Of a stretch of DNA of 64,000 bases, positions 1 through 8,660 are shown one piece after another. The DNA comes from Enterobacter sp. ENT03 (lineage in GTDB: Bacteria; Pseudomonadota; Gammaproteobacteria; Enterobacterales; Enterobacteriaceae), in the NCBI RefSeq assembly GCF_019218745.1, contig NZ_JAHUXA010000006.1, positions 1 through 64,000 of the forward strand. Direction: 5' to 3'. The notes under the pieces are model-generated. The model saw nothing but the letters and a program-made list of their open reading frames with translations, was not told where the DNA came from and did not search any database. Numbering within the stretch: the stretch's first letter is position 1; each line of letters opens with the position of its first letter. The position numbers were made by a program, and so were the translations under genes.

Positions 1-3
1 ATT

Positions 4-123
4 TGCCTGGCGGCACTAGCGCGGCGGTCCCACCTGACCCCATGCCGAACTCAGAAGTGAAACGCCGTAGCGCCGATGGTAGTGTGGGGTCTCCCCATGC
101 GAGAGTAGGGAACTGCCAGGCAT
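4..123 (+). rRNA. rrf: 5S ribosomal RNA
   Basis: This is a complete 120-nt 5S rRNA of the large ribosomal subunit. It begins TGCCTGGCGG and ends CTGCCAGGCAT, so the two ends pair as the terminal helix, and the interior is almost identical to E. coli 5S rRNA as I remember it. It is the last gene of an rRNA operon whose 16S and 23S genes lie upstream, outside the window. An intrinsic terminator follows directly. In E. coli the same neighbour, yfiM, lies near rrnG, so this is probably the rrnG-equivalent operon. No tRNA gene is visible after it. Confidence 0.97.
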
Positions 124-133
124 CAAACACGCG

Positions 134-161
134 AAAGGCCATCCTCACGGATGGCCTTTTT
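134..161 (+). terminator. rRNA operon terminator
   Basis: An 11-bp perfect stem (AAAGGCCATCC / GGATGGCCTTT) with a 4-nt loop is followed by a T run. It lies 10 nt after the 5S gene and resembles the second terminator of E. coli rrnB. Confidence 0.92.
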
Positions 162-193
162 GCGTTGTGCTGTATTTATACAAGGATCAATTT

Positions 194-517
194 TTATTGC
201 CGGGCAAGCTGCCATATGCTGTAACCTGTTGTAGCGCCTGCCACATCCCACGCGAAGTCCTTCCAGCTCCAGCCGCTACCCGCCGGTCTGCTGTCCCATA
301 ATTCCTTCGACGCCCCCAGACCTATAGAAAACATCAAGCCAAAAGCCGCGCTGCGATCCTGATTTATCCCCTGATGCTGAGCATACTCATTACTTGCCGC
401 TGCCAGCATGGCCGAGGCAAGAAAATGCTGGGCTTTATCCTGGCCATGCCACTCGTCATGCGCCATATGGCTGCAGCCGCTGATAAAAAGAAGTGCGAGA
501 AGAGGGACATAACGCAT
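194..517 (-). CDS. yfiM: YfiM family lipoprotein (DUF2279)
   Basis: A 107-residue putative lipoprotein of unknown function, the same length as E. coli YfiM. The N-terminus is a short signal peptide ending in a lipobox (ISGC), so the mature protein should be lipidated on Cys and anchored in a membrane. The rest is a DUF2279-type sequence with helical, weakly hydrophobic segments and a conserved KELWD stretch. The start at 517 is chosen over an ATG four codons upstream because GGAG lies 7 nt before it and because it matches the E. coli length. The upstream ATG is itself part of the ribosome binding site. The gene follows the pssA terminator closely, so it probably depends on readthrough or on a promoter inside that region. 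Confidence 0.9.
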   Translation of the reverse strand: MRYVPLLALLFISGCSHMAHDEWHGQDKAQHFLASAMLAAASNEYAQHQGINQDRSAAFGLMFSIGLGASKELWDSRPAGSGWSWKDFAWDVAGATTGYSIWQLARQ

Positions 518-530
518 TGTTAACTCCATT

Positions 531-555
531 AAAAAGCCCCATCAATGACGGGGCC
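531..555 (-). terminator. pssA intrinsic terminator
   Basis: On the minus strand a GCCCC stem is followed by TTTTT. It lies between the pssA stop (574) and the yfiM start (517); the T run ends about 14 nt before the yfiM ATG. Confidence 0.85.
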
Positions 556-573
556 TGTTAGTAAGGGCTACGA

Positions 574-1929
574 TTACAGAATGCGGCTAATCAGCCTGTC
601 GATGCGGATCCGCCGCAGGCGTCGGATAAGCTTACGCACTTTCACCGGATAATCGGCAATGCTTTGCAGATCGCGATAATGCTGCACCACTGTAGTGTGT
701 GTGCGGATTAGCTCCAGCTCTCTGTCACGCAGCGGGGACAGTTGCTGTTTCGGATCGTGGATCAATATCGCATTTTCCAGATCCAGTCGCCATGCGCGCG
801 GGTTGAGGTTGTTGCCGGTCAGCAGCATCCACTCTTCATCGACCCACATCCCTTTAAGATGATAACTGTTATCCTCATCTTTCCAGAGGCGCACAATCAG
901 CTGATCGTTATTAACGTAATACTGCAGACGGCTCAGGAAGCGACGCAGGTTAATTTCATACAGATAGGGCAGGGCACCGATGATCTTGAATGGCTCATCT
1001 TCAGGAATATAAAAGTCATTCGCTGTTTTATCACCGACGATGATCTCGACCTTTTTCCCATCGCGCAGCAGCTGGATGATATTACGCACCAGAATCGCCG
1101 GAAGGTTAAAATATGGCGTGCAGATAGTGAGCTTATGCTCGGTGCACGGCATCAGGTGATAGATAGTTTTATTGAGCAGGCTGGATTTCCCCAGCCCCAC
1201 CAGCGGTGTTACTGCCAGCTGGTCGTTATCGGCATCGCCCTGGAAATGGTAAGACGCATCGCGTAATTCCTGGCGATAGAGACGAATATCGTTTTTGATT
1301 TCCGGGCTTTTGGGACGATCCGGGCTGTCAAGACGATTCACACCGCGGCCCTGCACCAGATTGTGCTGGACCCAACCTAACATCACATCCGCCATCTGTG
1401 GATTGCGGATTAGCTGATAGCGGTCATAGCGGTATTTATCATGTTGATGCAAGTAAACATCATTCAGACTGGCGCCGCTGTACAGCACGCTGTCATCAAT
1501 AATGAAGCCTTTATAGTGGAGTACGCCAAGCGCTTCACGGGTGTTTACCGGTACGCCGTAAACCGGCACCTCGACGGCAGGGTTTTCCTGGGCCATACGA
1601 CAGTACCAGTCAGCGTTAGTATTTGATGCCGCCGCGCCGATGCGCCCACGCTGAGCGCGATGCCAGTCAACCAGCACGCAAACGTCCAGTTCCGGGCGCT
1701 GGCGCTTGGCATCATAGAGTGCCGATAAGATGCCTTTACCGCCATCATCCTGCTCCAGATAAAGCGCAATGAGGTAGATCCGGTGCGTAGCGCTGGCGAT
1801 CTTCTGCAGTAATGTCTCCCGGAAATCAGCGGGAGAGTAATAAAAGGCGACATCATCAACTGACTGAGAGAGCTTAGGTAGTTGAGCAAGGTGTTGTTGA
1901 TGTTTATTACGCTTAAATTTTGACAACAT
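574..1929 (-). CDS. pssA: CDP-diacylglycerol--serine O-phosphatidyltransferase
   Basis: PssA makes phosphatidylserine from CDP-diacylglycerol and serine, the committed step to phosphatidylethanolamine. The 451-residue protein matches E. coli PssA along its whole length. It belongs to the phospholipase D superfamily and shows two HKD-type motifs: HYKGFIIDD near residue 138 and YHLKGMWVDEEW near residue 355, each followed by a GxxLN or GxSLN element. There is no signal peptide or membrane helix; the E. coli enzyme is peripheral on the membrane and ribosomes. The C-terminus is very basic (KVRKLIRRLRRIRIDR), suited to binding anionic lipid. The ATG at 1929 is preferred to a GTG one codon earlier. 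The gene has its own terminator. Confidence 0.97.
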   Translation of the reverse strand: MLSKFKRNKHQQHLAQLPKLSQSVDDVAFYYSPADFRETLLQKIASATHRIYLIALYLEQDDGGKGILSALYDAKRQRPELDVCVLVDWHRAQRGRIGAAASNTNADWYCRMAQENPAVEVPVYGVPVNTREALGVLHYKGFIIDDSVLYSGASLNDVYLHQHDKYRYDRYQLIRNPQMADVMLGWVQHNLVQGRGVNRLDSPDRPKSPEIKNDIRLYRQELRDASYHFQGDADNDQLAVTPLVGLGKSSLLNKTIYHLMPCTEHKLTICTPYFNLPAILVRNIIQLLRDGKKVEIIVGDKTANDFYIPEDEPFKIIGALPYLYEINLRRFLSRLQYYVNNDQLIVRLWKDEDNSYHLKGMWVDEEWMLLTGNNLNPRAWRLDLENAILIHDPKQQLSPLRDRELELIRTHTTVVQHYRDLQSIADYPVKVRKLIRRLRRIRIDRLISRIL

Positions 1930-2049
1930 CACAGTGCGTTTCTTCTCTGTTTATTGAAGGGTCCTCTGTACTAAGCAGACGACAGAAGCGGGCAATGATA
2001 CCACCAGAGCCTGCCAAAGTGATCAACATTTCCAGTACCTTACTCATCA

Positions 2050-4704
2050 TTACTCTGCCGTATCCAGCCGGAGCGTCAGGCCAACGATCCCATCTTCAAG
2101 CTGAACATCGACGTCAAATCCGAGTTTTCGCGCCAGCGTTACCATGCCACGATTGTTAGGCATAGTAATACCATTCAGGCGTTTAAGTCCGTGATCGCGG
2201 GTATAACTGATAAGTTTTTCCAGCAATCGACGCCCAAGGCCCAGGCCTTTCAGATCGGAGCGTACCAGCACAGCAAACTCGGCATCAATATTATCCGGAT
2301 CGGAAATGGCGCGCGTCACGCCGAGGATCTCATCACCCCGATCGGTGCGGCGCACGGCAACAAACGCCATTTCCCGATCGTAGTCTATCTGGGTCATGTT
2401 AGCTAAATCTTCATGGGTAAATTCGTTGATCTCGCTAAAGTACCGATAATAAAGATCTTCTTTGGTCACCTGCGAAATGAACTGCTGTAGCTGGGGTTCA
2501 TCTTCTGGAAGGATCGGGCGGAACAGGCTGCGCTCGCCGTTTTTCATCTCCACCCACTCTTCCAGATGCTGAGGATAGGGGCGTATAGCCAGCCGACTGT
2601 CATTGTTGCCGGTAAACGGAGCCAGCTCCAGAGTGACATCCAGGGCGATGAATTCACTCGCCGACGCGAGGAGAGGATGGATGTCCAGACGCTGGATCTC
2701 CGGGCAGTCAACGATCAGGTTAGACACCTGCACCAGTAACTGGCTTAAGCCTGCAATATCCAGCGGCCTTAAGGCACTACGGCCACGGATCTTTTTATTC
2801 TTGATCGCCTGGATCACCAGATAACGGGCGAGGTTCATATTGAGCGGCGGCAAGGCGACCGCAGCCTGATCTTCTGCCCGCCACTCCACGCCACCTTCAC
2901 CCAGCATGATCAAGGGGCCGAAGACCGGATCGTGCTCGACTACCACGCGAAGCTCCTGCGCGCCAGCACGATTAGCCATGCTTTGCACCTGCAAGCCATG
3001 GATACGCGCCTGCGGCCAGCGCATTTTCACGCGATCGATAATCGCCTCTGCCGCCTGCTGCACTTCCACCGGAGTACGCAAATAAAGCATCACCCCCTGC
3101 ACCTCAGACTTATGGGGAATATCAGGCGAACGCAATTTCAGCGCCACCGGATAACCGATTTGCTCGGCAATGTGCACTGCTTCGGCGCTGTCACTGGCGA
3201 TCCAGGTGGGCAGCGTCTGTAAACCATAGGCACGCAGCACGGGCTGGACTTCGTGGGTATCCAGCGACGTTGCGCCTTCATCGATCGCCTGTTGTAAAAG
3301 ATGGTGCGCTTCGGTGGTATTGGCCGAGAGATTACCCGGTAGCGCCGGGGTTTCGCGCAGCTGCTTCTGGTTACGACGATACTCCACCATATGCATAAAT
3401 GCCGTGATGCTCCCTTCCGGCGTACGATAGGTCGGCAGGCCTGCTTCGCTGAACAATCGCCGCGCCTCCTGAGAAGAGAACTCACCGCACCAGTTGGTTA
3501 ATAGCGAAACATATTTGCCGCGTGGATGCTTTCTCAGCGTGTCGATCAATGCCCGCGCACTTTCACTGCCCGGTGCGGCTGCGCTGGGAGCATGGATCAC
3601 CAGCAGGGCATCAATGTCCTGGCTGTCGAGTAAAATATTCAGCGCGGTAATATAACGCTCGCTGCTGGCGTCATCGCGTAAATCAAGCGGATTGCCCGCG
3701 TCAACGTAATGCGGAAGAGCGTCCCTCAGCCGCGTCAGCACTTCATCACTGAGGCTGGCCAGTTTACCGTTACGCAACCACAGCTCATCAAGCGCCAGTG
3801 CGGCAGGGGCGGCACCATTACTGACGATCATCAGCCGCTCGCCGCGCAAGGGACGCATATGGCTTAACGTTTCCACGGCAGAGAAGAGTTCATGGGTATC
3901 CTGAACGCGCAGCAGACCGGCACGCTGGATAGCCGCATCCCAGGCGGGATCCATGCCGGAATGCGCGTGCAGCAGTCGCTGCGCATGGGGGCTGCGACCG
4001 CTTTTGATCACAAGGATGGGTTTGTTACGCGAGGCACTGCGCGCTGCCGACACAAAACGCCGGGCATCGCTGAGGTGTTCGAGGTAAAGCAAAATGGCGC
4101 TGGTTTTACTGTCGCGAGCGAGGAAATCGAGTAGTTCATCCACATCAATATCCAGACTGTCGCCAAGCGCAATAAAATAGGAAAAACCCATCTCGCGCTG
4201 CTGCGCCCAGTCGAGAATGGTGTTTGAAACGGCGGCAGACTGGGAAATAAACGCGAGTTTCCCGCGCCGGATGGGCACGGGTGAAAAGCTGGCGTTAAGC
4301 CCTTGCCACGGAGCCAGCAGCCCGAGACTGTTTGGTCCCAGCAGACGCATCTGATAACGCCCTGCACAGGCCAGCAGTTCAGCATGCTGCTCCGGCAGGG
4401 CAGAAAGAATAATACAGGTCTTGCAGCCTTTCTGGCCGAGCGCTTCCAGCAAGGCGAGATTGCGCCGGGCATGGGTGCAGAGCACCGCCAGATCGGGGGT
4501 AAACGGCAGGCTCGGTATATCCGGCCAGGCCAGCACGCCCTGTACCGCTTTCCAGGCCGGAGTAACAGGCAGTACCGGGCCGGCAAAACCGCCTGCCAGC
4601 AGGTTGCGCATCATCAGGTAACCGGCACGATCCGGCTTCATGGATGCGCCAATAACCGCAATCGACTTCGGACGTAACAGCGCTTCCAGCCCTCGTTGGC
4701 TCAT
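2050..4704 (-). CDS. pat: Protein lysine acetyltransferase Pat
   Basis: Pat (YfiQ, also called PatZ or Pka) is a Gcn5-type enzyme that acetylates lysines of proteins such as acetyl-CoA synthetase. At 884 residues it has the family layout. An N-terminal CoA-binding Rossmann domain (PKSIAVIGAS, residues about 12-130) is followed by succinyl-CoA-ligase-like domains and an ATP-grasp domain (about 490-690). This NDP-forming acyl-CoA synthetase region is regarded as non-catalytic in the family. The C-terminal GNAT domain (about 720-884) contains the acetyl-CoA loop LKGLGLGRRL. The start is supported by GGAG upstream of ATG at 4704. It lies 32 nt downstream of tapT on the same strand, as in E. coli, so the two may be cotranscribed. 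Confidence 0.96.
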   Translation of the reverse strand: MSQRGLEALLRPKSIAVIGASMKPDRAGYLMMRNLLAGGFAGPVLPVTPAWKAVQGVLAWPDIPSLPFTPDLAVLCTHARRNLALLEALGQKGCKTCIILSALPEQHAELLACAGRYQMRLLGPNSLGLLAPWQGLNASFSPVPIRRGKLAFISQSAAVSNTILDWAQQREMGFSYFIALGDSLDIDVDELLDFLARDSKTSAILLYLEHLSDARRFVSAARSASRNKPILVIKSGRSPHAQRLLHAHSGMDPAWDAAIQRAGLLRVQDTHELFSAVETLSHMRPLRGERLMIVSNGAAPAALALDELWLRNGKLASLSDEVLTRLRDALPHYVDAGNPLDLRDDASSERYITALNILLDSQDIDALLVIHAPSAAAPGSESARALIDTLRKHPRGKYVSLLTNWCGEFSSQEARRLFSEAGLPTYRTPEGSITAFMHMVEYRRNQKQLRETPALPGNLSANTTEAHHLLQQAIDEGATSLDTHEVQPVLRAYGLQTLPTWIASDSAEAVHIAEQIGYPVALKLRSPDIPHKSEVQGVMLYLRTPVEVQQAAEAIIDRVKMRWPQARIHGLQVQSMANRAGAQELRVVVEHDPVFGPLIMLGEGGVEWRAEDQAAVALPPLNMNLARYLVIQAIKNKKIRGRSALRPLDIAGLSQLLVQVSNLIVDCPEIQRLDIHPLLASASEFIALDVTLELAPFTGNNDSRLAIRPYPQHLEEWVEMKNGERSLFRPILPEDEPQLQQFISQVTKEDLYYRYFSEINEFTHEDLANMTQIDYDREMAFVAVRRTDRGDEILGVTRAISDPDNIDAEFAVLVRSDLKGLGLGRRLLEKLISYTRDHGLKRLNGITMPNNRGMVTLARKLGFDVDVQLEDGIVGLTLRLDTAE

Positions 4705-4736
4705 ACCGGTCTCCAGAAAAAAGCGACCTGATGATT

Positions 4737-5435
4737 TTAAACGCTTTCTGGCGCTTCTGCTGTGATACTGCCCTGATGATGAGGTTTTCCTGCCAGATAA
4801 CGTTCACGAAAGCAGGAAAAATGATCCCCCAGCGCCTGGGCGGCGGCAGTGTCGTTCGCCAGATCTAACAGCGCAATGGCCACTTCCGCCGTACAGTACT
4901 GATCGTCCGCATGAGCGGCGCGTAATCGATAGGCTGACACCCGCGACAAATCGACGGAAATCACTGGCAGCGCATCCAGCCATGGGCTTTTGCGAAACAT
5001 TTTACGCGCTTCCGTCCAGGTGCCATCGAGCATGATAAACAGCGGCGGCTTACCGGCGGGCGGGGCGGCCAGCACCTGACGCTCGCTGCCGGCGTAAGAG
5101 GCGGGGAATACCACCATCGGCTGATAACGCGGATCGGCCACCAGCTCGAGCAACGCCTGCGGCGGCTCGGTGCGCGACCACTGAAAGGCTGCGGTCTCCG
5201 GCAGGGTATCGGCGATCAGTCGTCCGGTATTGCTCGGCTTCATCGGTTCGGTATCAAACATCACCAGGCAAAAGCGGCTACGCGCGTCAACAGGCTGGAT
5301 TGTCGCGCACAGGCACTGTTTAAGGGGGAGCAGGCAACGCTGACAGCGGCGGATGCGATTGCCGCGGGCAAGAAAAGGGCGGGTAGCACGGGCAAGGCGT
5401 TCAGCCCGAAGTTGCAGGACGGCATTAGTTTTCAT
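4737..5435 (-). CDS. tapT: tRNA-uridine aminocarboxypropyltransferase
   Basis: TapT (YfiP) is a DTW-domain enzyme that transfers the 3-amino-3-carboxypropyl group of S-adenosylmethionine to U47 of tRNAs. The start at 5435 (MKTNAVLQLR) gives 232 residues, the E. coli length; the 17 extra codons available upstream have no conserved sequence. The N-terminus carries a Cys cluster (RRCQRCLLPLKQCLC) that probably binds zinc. The family signature DGTW sits in the sequence MLDGTWTEARK. Further conserved segments are FDTEPMKPSNTGRL and VDLSRVSAYRLR. No strong Shine-Dalgarno is visible before the ATG. The gene follows trxC and its terminator and precedes pat. Confidence 0.93.
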   Translation of the reverse strand: MKTNAVLQLRAERLARATRPFLARGNRIRRCQRCLLPLKQCLCATIQPVDARSRFCLVMFDTEPMKPSNTGRLIADTLPETAAFQWSRTEPPQALLELVADPRYQPMVVFPASYAGSERQVLAAPPAGKPPLFIMLDGTWTEARKMFRKSPWLDALPVISVDLSRVSAYRLRAAHADDQYCTAEVAIALLDLANDTAAAQALGDHFSCFRERYLAGKPHHQGSITAEAPESV

Positions 5436-5471
5436 GAGTGCGCGCAGAAAAAACGCCATTGTCGCAGAGGA

Positions 5472-5499
5472 GAAAACGGGGCACAAGTTGTGCCCCGTC
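5472..5499 (-). terminator. trxC intrinsic terminator
   Basis: On the minus strand an 8-bp stem (ACGGGGCA / TGCCCCGT) with a 7-nt loop is followed by TTTTC, starting 4 nt after the trxC stop codon. Confidence 0.85.
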
Positions 5500-5502
5500 A
5501 GA

Positions 5503-5922
5503 TCAGAGAGATTCGTTCAGCCAACTGTCAAAAGGCGCTTTCGGCACGGCACCGTTTAACATGTCCACCACCTCACCATTTTTGAACAGCATGATGGTCG
5601 GAATACTGCGGATACGGAAGCGGGCGCTCAGCTCGCGTTCGGCTTCGGTATTCACTTTAATAAATCGCACTTTGCCATTACGTTCTTCCGCCACATCTTC
5701 AAAGATCGGCGCGAAGTTACGGCACGGGCCGCACCACGGCGCCCAGAAATCCACGACGACCGGCAGATCGTCTTTCAGCAATTTATCCAGGTTTTCACCG
5801 GTGGCGTTAATGACTTCACCATCAAACAGTTCGTGACCACAACGCCCGCATTTTGCGATCTCATTGACGCGATCGTCGGGAATGCGGTTAAGCGCCTGAC
5901 AGCTTGCACATACGGTATTCAT
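5503..5922 (-). CDS. trxC: Thioredoxin 2
   Basis: A cytoplasmic thiol-disulfide reductant and the zinc-containing second thioredoxin of enterobacteria. The 139 residues match E. coli Trx2. The N-terminal extension carries the zinc-binding pairs C5/C8 and C25/C28, and the redox site WCGPC is at residues 63-67 in a standard thioredoxin fold. The start at 5922 is supported by AGAGG 7 nt upstream and by the E. coli length; an open frame of 30 further codons upstream is not conserved. In E. coli the gene is induced by OxyR. The AT-rich upstream region (about 5925-6060, shared with divergent yfiF) would hold such a site, but I could not identify one with confidence. Confidence 0.97.
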   Translation of the reverse strand: MNTVCASCQALNRIPDDRVNEIAKCGRCGHELFDGEVINATGENLDKLLKDDLPVVVDFWAPWCGPCRNFAPIFEDVAEERNGKVRFIKVNTEAERELSARFRIRSIPTIMLFKNGEVVDMLNGAVPKAPFDSWLNESL

Positions 5923-6122
5923 AACTAACCTCTGGTAAACCATGGCTATGGGTAATGACAATAATGTTTCTTGAATGTTACATATTATCATTGAGGGTAA
6001 TGAAAACGACAACGCGTTTTGTTCAATGAGTACAATAGCCGCAGGCTTTTAAACGAAATAATGGCTATGCGACTGCACATCGGGTAATCTGCGCGCTTCG
6101 CGCAGCGCTGGTGGAGAAAAGC

Positions 6123-7184
6123 ATGAACGACGAACTAAAAAACAAAAGCGGCAAGGTCAAAGTGATGTATGTTCGCAGTGATGATGATTCCGATAAACGC
6201 ACCCATAACCCGCGTACCGGGAAAGGGGGAGGGCGTCCGGGATCCTCTCGTGCAGACGGTGGCCGTCGCCCCGCCCGCGATGAACGTAAAGCCCCGGGCC
6301 GCGACCGTGATCGCAGCCGTGACCGTGATTATGACGGCGAGTCATCTTCGCCATGGCGTACCGTTTCCCGCCCGCCGGTCGACGCGACCGCGAAGCCGGA
6401 AGCGACTACTGCAGGTGGCAAAGCCTTTGTCGATCCTGAACTGATCCGTCGTCAGCGCGCGGAAGAAACCCGCGTCTATGGCGAGAACGCCTGTCAGGCC
6501 CTGTTCCAGAGCCGCCCGGACTGTATCGTCCGCGCCTGGTTCGTACAAAGTGTCACCCCGCGCTTTAAAGAAGCGCTGCGCTGGATGGCGGCTAACCGCA
6601 AGGCCTACCATGTGGTGGATGAAGCGGAGCTGGTGAAAGCTTCAGGCACCGAACACCACGGCGGCGTGTGCTTTATTATCAAAAAACGCAGCGGGATCGC
6701 TGTCCAGCAATGGGTTGACCAGGCGGGCGAAGAAGATTGCGTGCTGGCACTGGAAGATGTGGGTAACCCGCATAATCTCGGCGCGATGATGCGCAGCTGC
6801 GCGCACTTCGGTGTGAAAGGCGTCCTGCTGGACGATGCGGCTATTCTGGAATCGGGTGCCGCGATCCGTACCGCAGAAGGCGGCGCGGAACATGTGCAGG
6901 CTATCACGGGCGACAGCATCATTGCTGCCCTGGATGCCTTCCGTAAAGCGGGTTACACCATTGTGACCACCTCCAGCCATGAAGGCACCCCGTTATTTAA
7001 GGCGACCATGCCGAAGAAAATGGTGCTGGTATTGGGTCAGGAACGTGACGGATTATCCGATGCCGCGCTGTCCAGTGCTGACATGAGCATCTCGATTCAG
7101 GGCACAGGTAAAGTTGAAAGCCTGAACGTTTCGGTGGCAACCGGTGTGTTGCTGGCGGAATGGTGGCGACAAAACAAAGCCTGA
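6123..7184 (+). CDS. yfiF: SpoU-family RNA 2'-O-methyltransferase YfiF
   Basis: A TrmH/SpoU-type RNA methyltransferase of unproven target. The 353-residue protein has a basic, low-complexity N-terminal tail (residues about 1-85, rich in Arg, Asp and Gly) that is probably disordered and RNA-binding. A SpoU substrate-binding domain with L30e-like sequence (about 110-185) follows, then the SPOUT knot domain. That domain shows the SpoU motifs: [12 protein letters not shown], the glycine-rich [10 protein letters not shown] and the terminal [11 protein letters not shown]. The ATG at 6123 is chosen over one four codons upstream because GGAG lies 7 nt before it and the E. coli protein starts at MNDE. 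It is divergent from trxC and ends at a bidirectional terminator shared with ung. Confidence 0.93.
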   Translation: MNDELKNKSGKVKVMYVRSDDDSDKRTHNPRTGKGGGRPGSSRADGGRRPARDERKAPGRDRDRSRDRDYDGESSSPWRTVSRPPVDATAKPEATTAGGKAFVDPELIRRQRAEETRVYGENACQALFQSRPDCIVRAWFVQSVTPRFKEALRWMAANRKAYHVVDEAELVKASGTEHHGGVCFIIKKRSGIAVQQWVDQAGEEDCVLALEDVGNPHNLGAMMRSCAHFGVKGVLLDDAAILESGAAIRTAEGGAEHVQAITGDSIIAALDAFRKAGYTIVTTSSHEGTPLFKATMPKKMVLVLGQERDGLSDAALSSADMSISIQGTGKVESLNVSVATGVLLAEWWRQNKA

Positions 7185-7187
7185 TGC

Positions 7188-7219
7188 AAAAATGCCAGCG
7201 TAACGCTGGCATTTTTTTT
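7188..7219. terminator. Bidirectional terminator between yfiF and ung
   Basis: A perfect 13-bp stem (AAAAATGCCAGCG / CGCTGGCATTTTT) with a TAA loop has A and T runs on both sides, so it can end yfiF transcripts on the plus strand and ung transcripts on the minus strand. The ung stop codon overlaps its edge. Confidence 0.93.
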
Positions 7220-7907
7220 ACTCACTTTCAGCAGGCAGTACCGGCAGCCAGTCGATGGGCGCTTCACCGTGCTGTTCCAGCCACTGGTTCGCCAGCACGA
7301 AATGATTGCAGCCAAAAAATCCCCGGTGTGCCGAAAGTGGCGACGGATGGGGCGCTTTTAACATGTGATGGCGCTTACCGTCGATAATCGCCCCTTTCTT
7401 CTGCGCATGGGATCCCCACAGCAGAAACACTACGCCTTCACGATGTTCGTTAATCAGCGCGATGACCTTATCGGTAAAGGTTTCCCAGCCAAGGCTGGCG
7501 TGCGAGTGCGCCTGACCGGCACGCACGGTCAGCACCGTATTAAGCAGCAGCACGCCCTGACGCGCCCAGCTTTCCAGATAACCATGTGCCGGACGCTCAA
7601 AGCCCGGGATCGACTTTTCCAGTTCTTTATACATGTTCAGTAATGAGGGCGGTGTGGCGATTCCCGGACGCACAGAAAAGGCCAGCCCATGTGCCTGGCC
7701 TGGGCCGTGATAGGGATCCTGACCTAAAATGACGACTTTCACATCGCCCAGCTCCGTAAAGCGAAAGGCGTTAAAGACATCTTTCTGCGGAGGATAAATG
7801 GTGGTGCCAGCCTGGCGCTCAGCGGCGACGGCATTTAGCGTATCGATAAAATAAGGCTGCTGTTTTTCTTCGGCCAGCACATCGTGCCATGTCAGTGAAG
7901 TGGTCAT
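7218..7907 (-). CDS. ung: Uracil-DNA glycosylase
   Basis: Removes uracil from DNA as the first step of base excision repair. The 229 residues match family 1 UDG. The water-activating loop GQDPYH is at residues 62-67 with catalytic D64, the uracil-recognition Asn lies in [10 protein letters not shown], and the leucine-intercalation loop [11 protein letters not shown] carries the catalytic His near 187. The start at 7907 has GGAGAG upstream. It is monocistronic, facing yfiF tail to tail. Confidence 0.98.
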   Translation of the reverse strand: MTTSLTWHDVLAEEKQQPYFIDTLNAVAAERQAGTTIYPPQKDVFNAFRFTELGDVKVVILGQDPYHGPGQAHGLAFSVRPGIATPPSLLNMYKELEKSIPGFERPAHGYLESWARQGVLLLNTVLTVRAGQAHSHASLGWETFTDKVIALINEHREGVVFLLWGSHAQKKGAIIDGKRHHMLKAPHPSPLSAHRGFFGCNHFVLANQWLEQHGEAPIDWLPVLPAESE

Positions 7908-8046
7908 GCCGCTCTCCAGCGAAAAGTGATGATGCCTAGCTTAACTGCTTCTCTTCTCAGAATAAAATGGCGACGTCTCATGGCGCGCTTACATCCAAAA
8001 AAAGTTTAAAAATCATAAAATATTTTTACTGCATGGACGGTTAAAA

Positions 8047-8060
8047 TTGATATAAAACAA
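8047..8060 (+). promoter_or_regulatory. Upstream FNR site of grcA
   Basis: TTGAT-N4-AACAA matches the FNR consensus TTGAT-N4-ATCAA at 9 of 10 positions. Its centre is exactly 53 bp upstream of the second FNR site, the spacing of the -93.5 and -40.5 sites described for E. coli yfiD. Confidence 0.75.
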
Positions 8061-8099
8061 TTATTTCCAGCCATAGGCACTCTCGCGGTATGGTTTTTA

Positions 8100-8113
8100 T
8101 TGATTTAAGTCAA
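8100..8113 (+). promoter_or_regulatory. Downstream FNR site of grcA
   Basis: TTGAT-N4-GTCAA matches the FNR consensus at 9 of 10 positions. It is centred 40-41 bp before the predicted start near 8147, the class II activator position. Confidence 0.85.
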
Positions 8114-8130
8114 AGAATGACGGCTGTCTG

Positions 8131-8148
8131 GCTGGTATACCTACACTC
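8131..8148 (+). promoter_or_regulatory. grcA promoter -10 region
   Basis: A TATACC -10 hexamer at 8136-8141 is preceded by TGG, an extended -10 style element. Transcription would start near 8147-8148. No good -35 is seen, as expected for an FNR-activated promoter. Confidence 0.6.
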
Positions 8149-8221
8149 AAGCAACAATGGTTTTACCAATTGGCCGACATCAGGCCAGTTAAATCAAATT
8201 ATGAAGCCCAGGAGGCATAAC

Positions 8222-8605
8222 ATGATTACAGGTATCCAGATTACTAAAGCTGCAAACGACGATCTGCTGAACTCTTTCTGGCTGCTGGACAGCGAGAAGG
8301 GTGAAGCGCGCTGTGTATGTGCAAAAGCGGGTTTTGCTGAGGATGATGTTGTGCCGGTCAGCAAGCTCGGTGAAATTGAATATCGCGAAGTCCCAATGGA
8401 AGTGCAGCCGCAGGTTCGTGTGGAAGGCGGTCAGCACCTGAACGTTAACGTTCTGCGTCGTGAAACCCTGATGGACGCGGTAGAGCACCCGGAAAAATAT
8501 CCGCAGCTGACCATTCGTGTATCCGGCTATGCCGTGCGTTTTAACTCGCTGACCCCGGAACAACAGCGCGACGTGATTGCCCGTACGTTCACTGAAAGCC
8601 TGTAA
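8222..8605 (+). CDS. grcA: Autonomous glycyl radical cofactor
   Basis: GrcA (YfiD) is a 127-residue spare copy of the glycyl-radical domain of pyruvate formate-lyase. After oxygen damage it can take the radical and restore PFL activity. It ends with the glycyl-radical motif RVSGYAVRF, with G102 as the radical site. The start at 8222 has a strong AGGAGG 6 nt upstream. A longer open frame from 8090 runs through the promoter and is not coding. Two FNR sites with E. coli spacing precede the gene, so anaerobic induction is expected. Transcription ends at a hairpin shared with srmB. Confidence 0.97.
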   Translation: MITGIQITKAANDDLLNSFWLLDSEKGEARCVCAKAGFAEDDVVPVSKLGEIEYREVPMEVQPQVRVEGGQHLNVNVLRRETLMDAVEHPEKYPQLTIRVSGYAVRFNSLTPEQQRDVIARTFTESL

Positions 8606-8626
8606 TACCGAATTCAAAGCAGTCAT

Positions 8627-8660
8627 AAAAAAAGCCGGGTTATTAACCCGGCTTTTTTAT
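8627..8660. terminator. Bidirectional terminator between grcA and srmB
   Basis: A long stem with AAAAAAAGCCGGGTTA on one arm and its complement on the other is flanked by A and T runs, so it serves both converging genes. Confidence 0.93.

Noticed and set aside
3-224. A 73-codon open frame across the 5S gene
   Set aside because: It lies on the 5S rRNA and its terminator; no ribosome binding site and no protein family.
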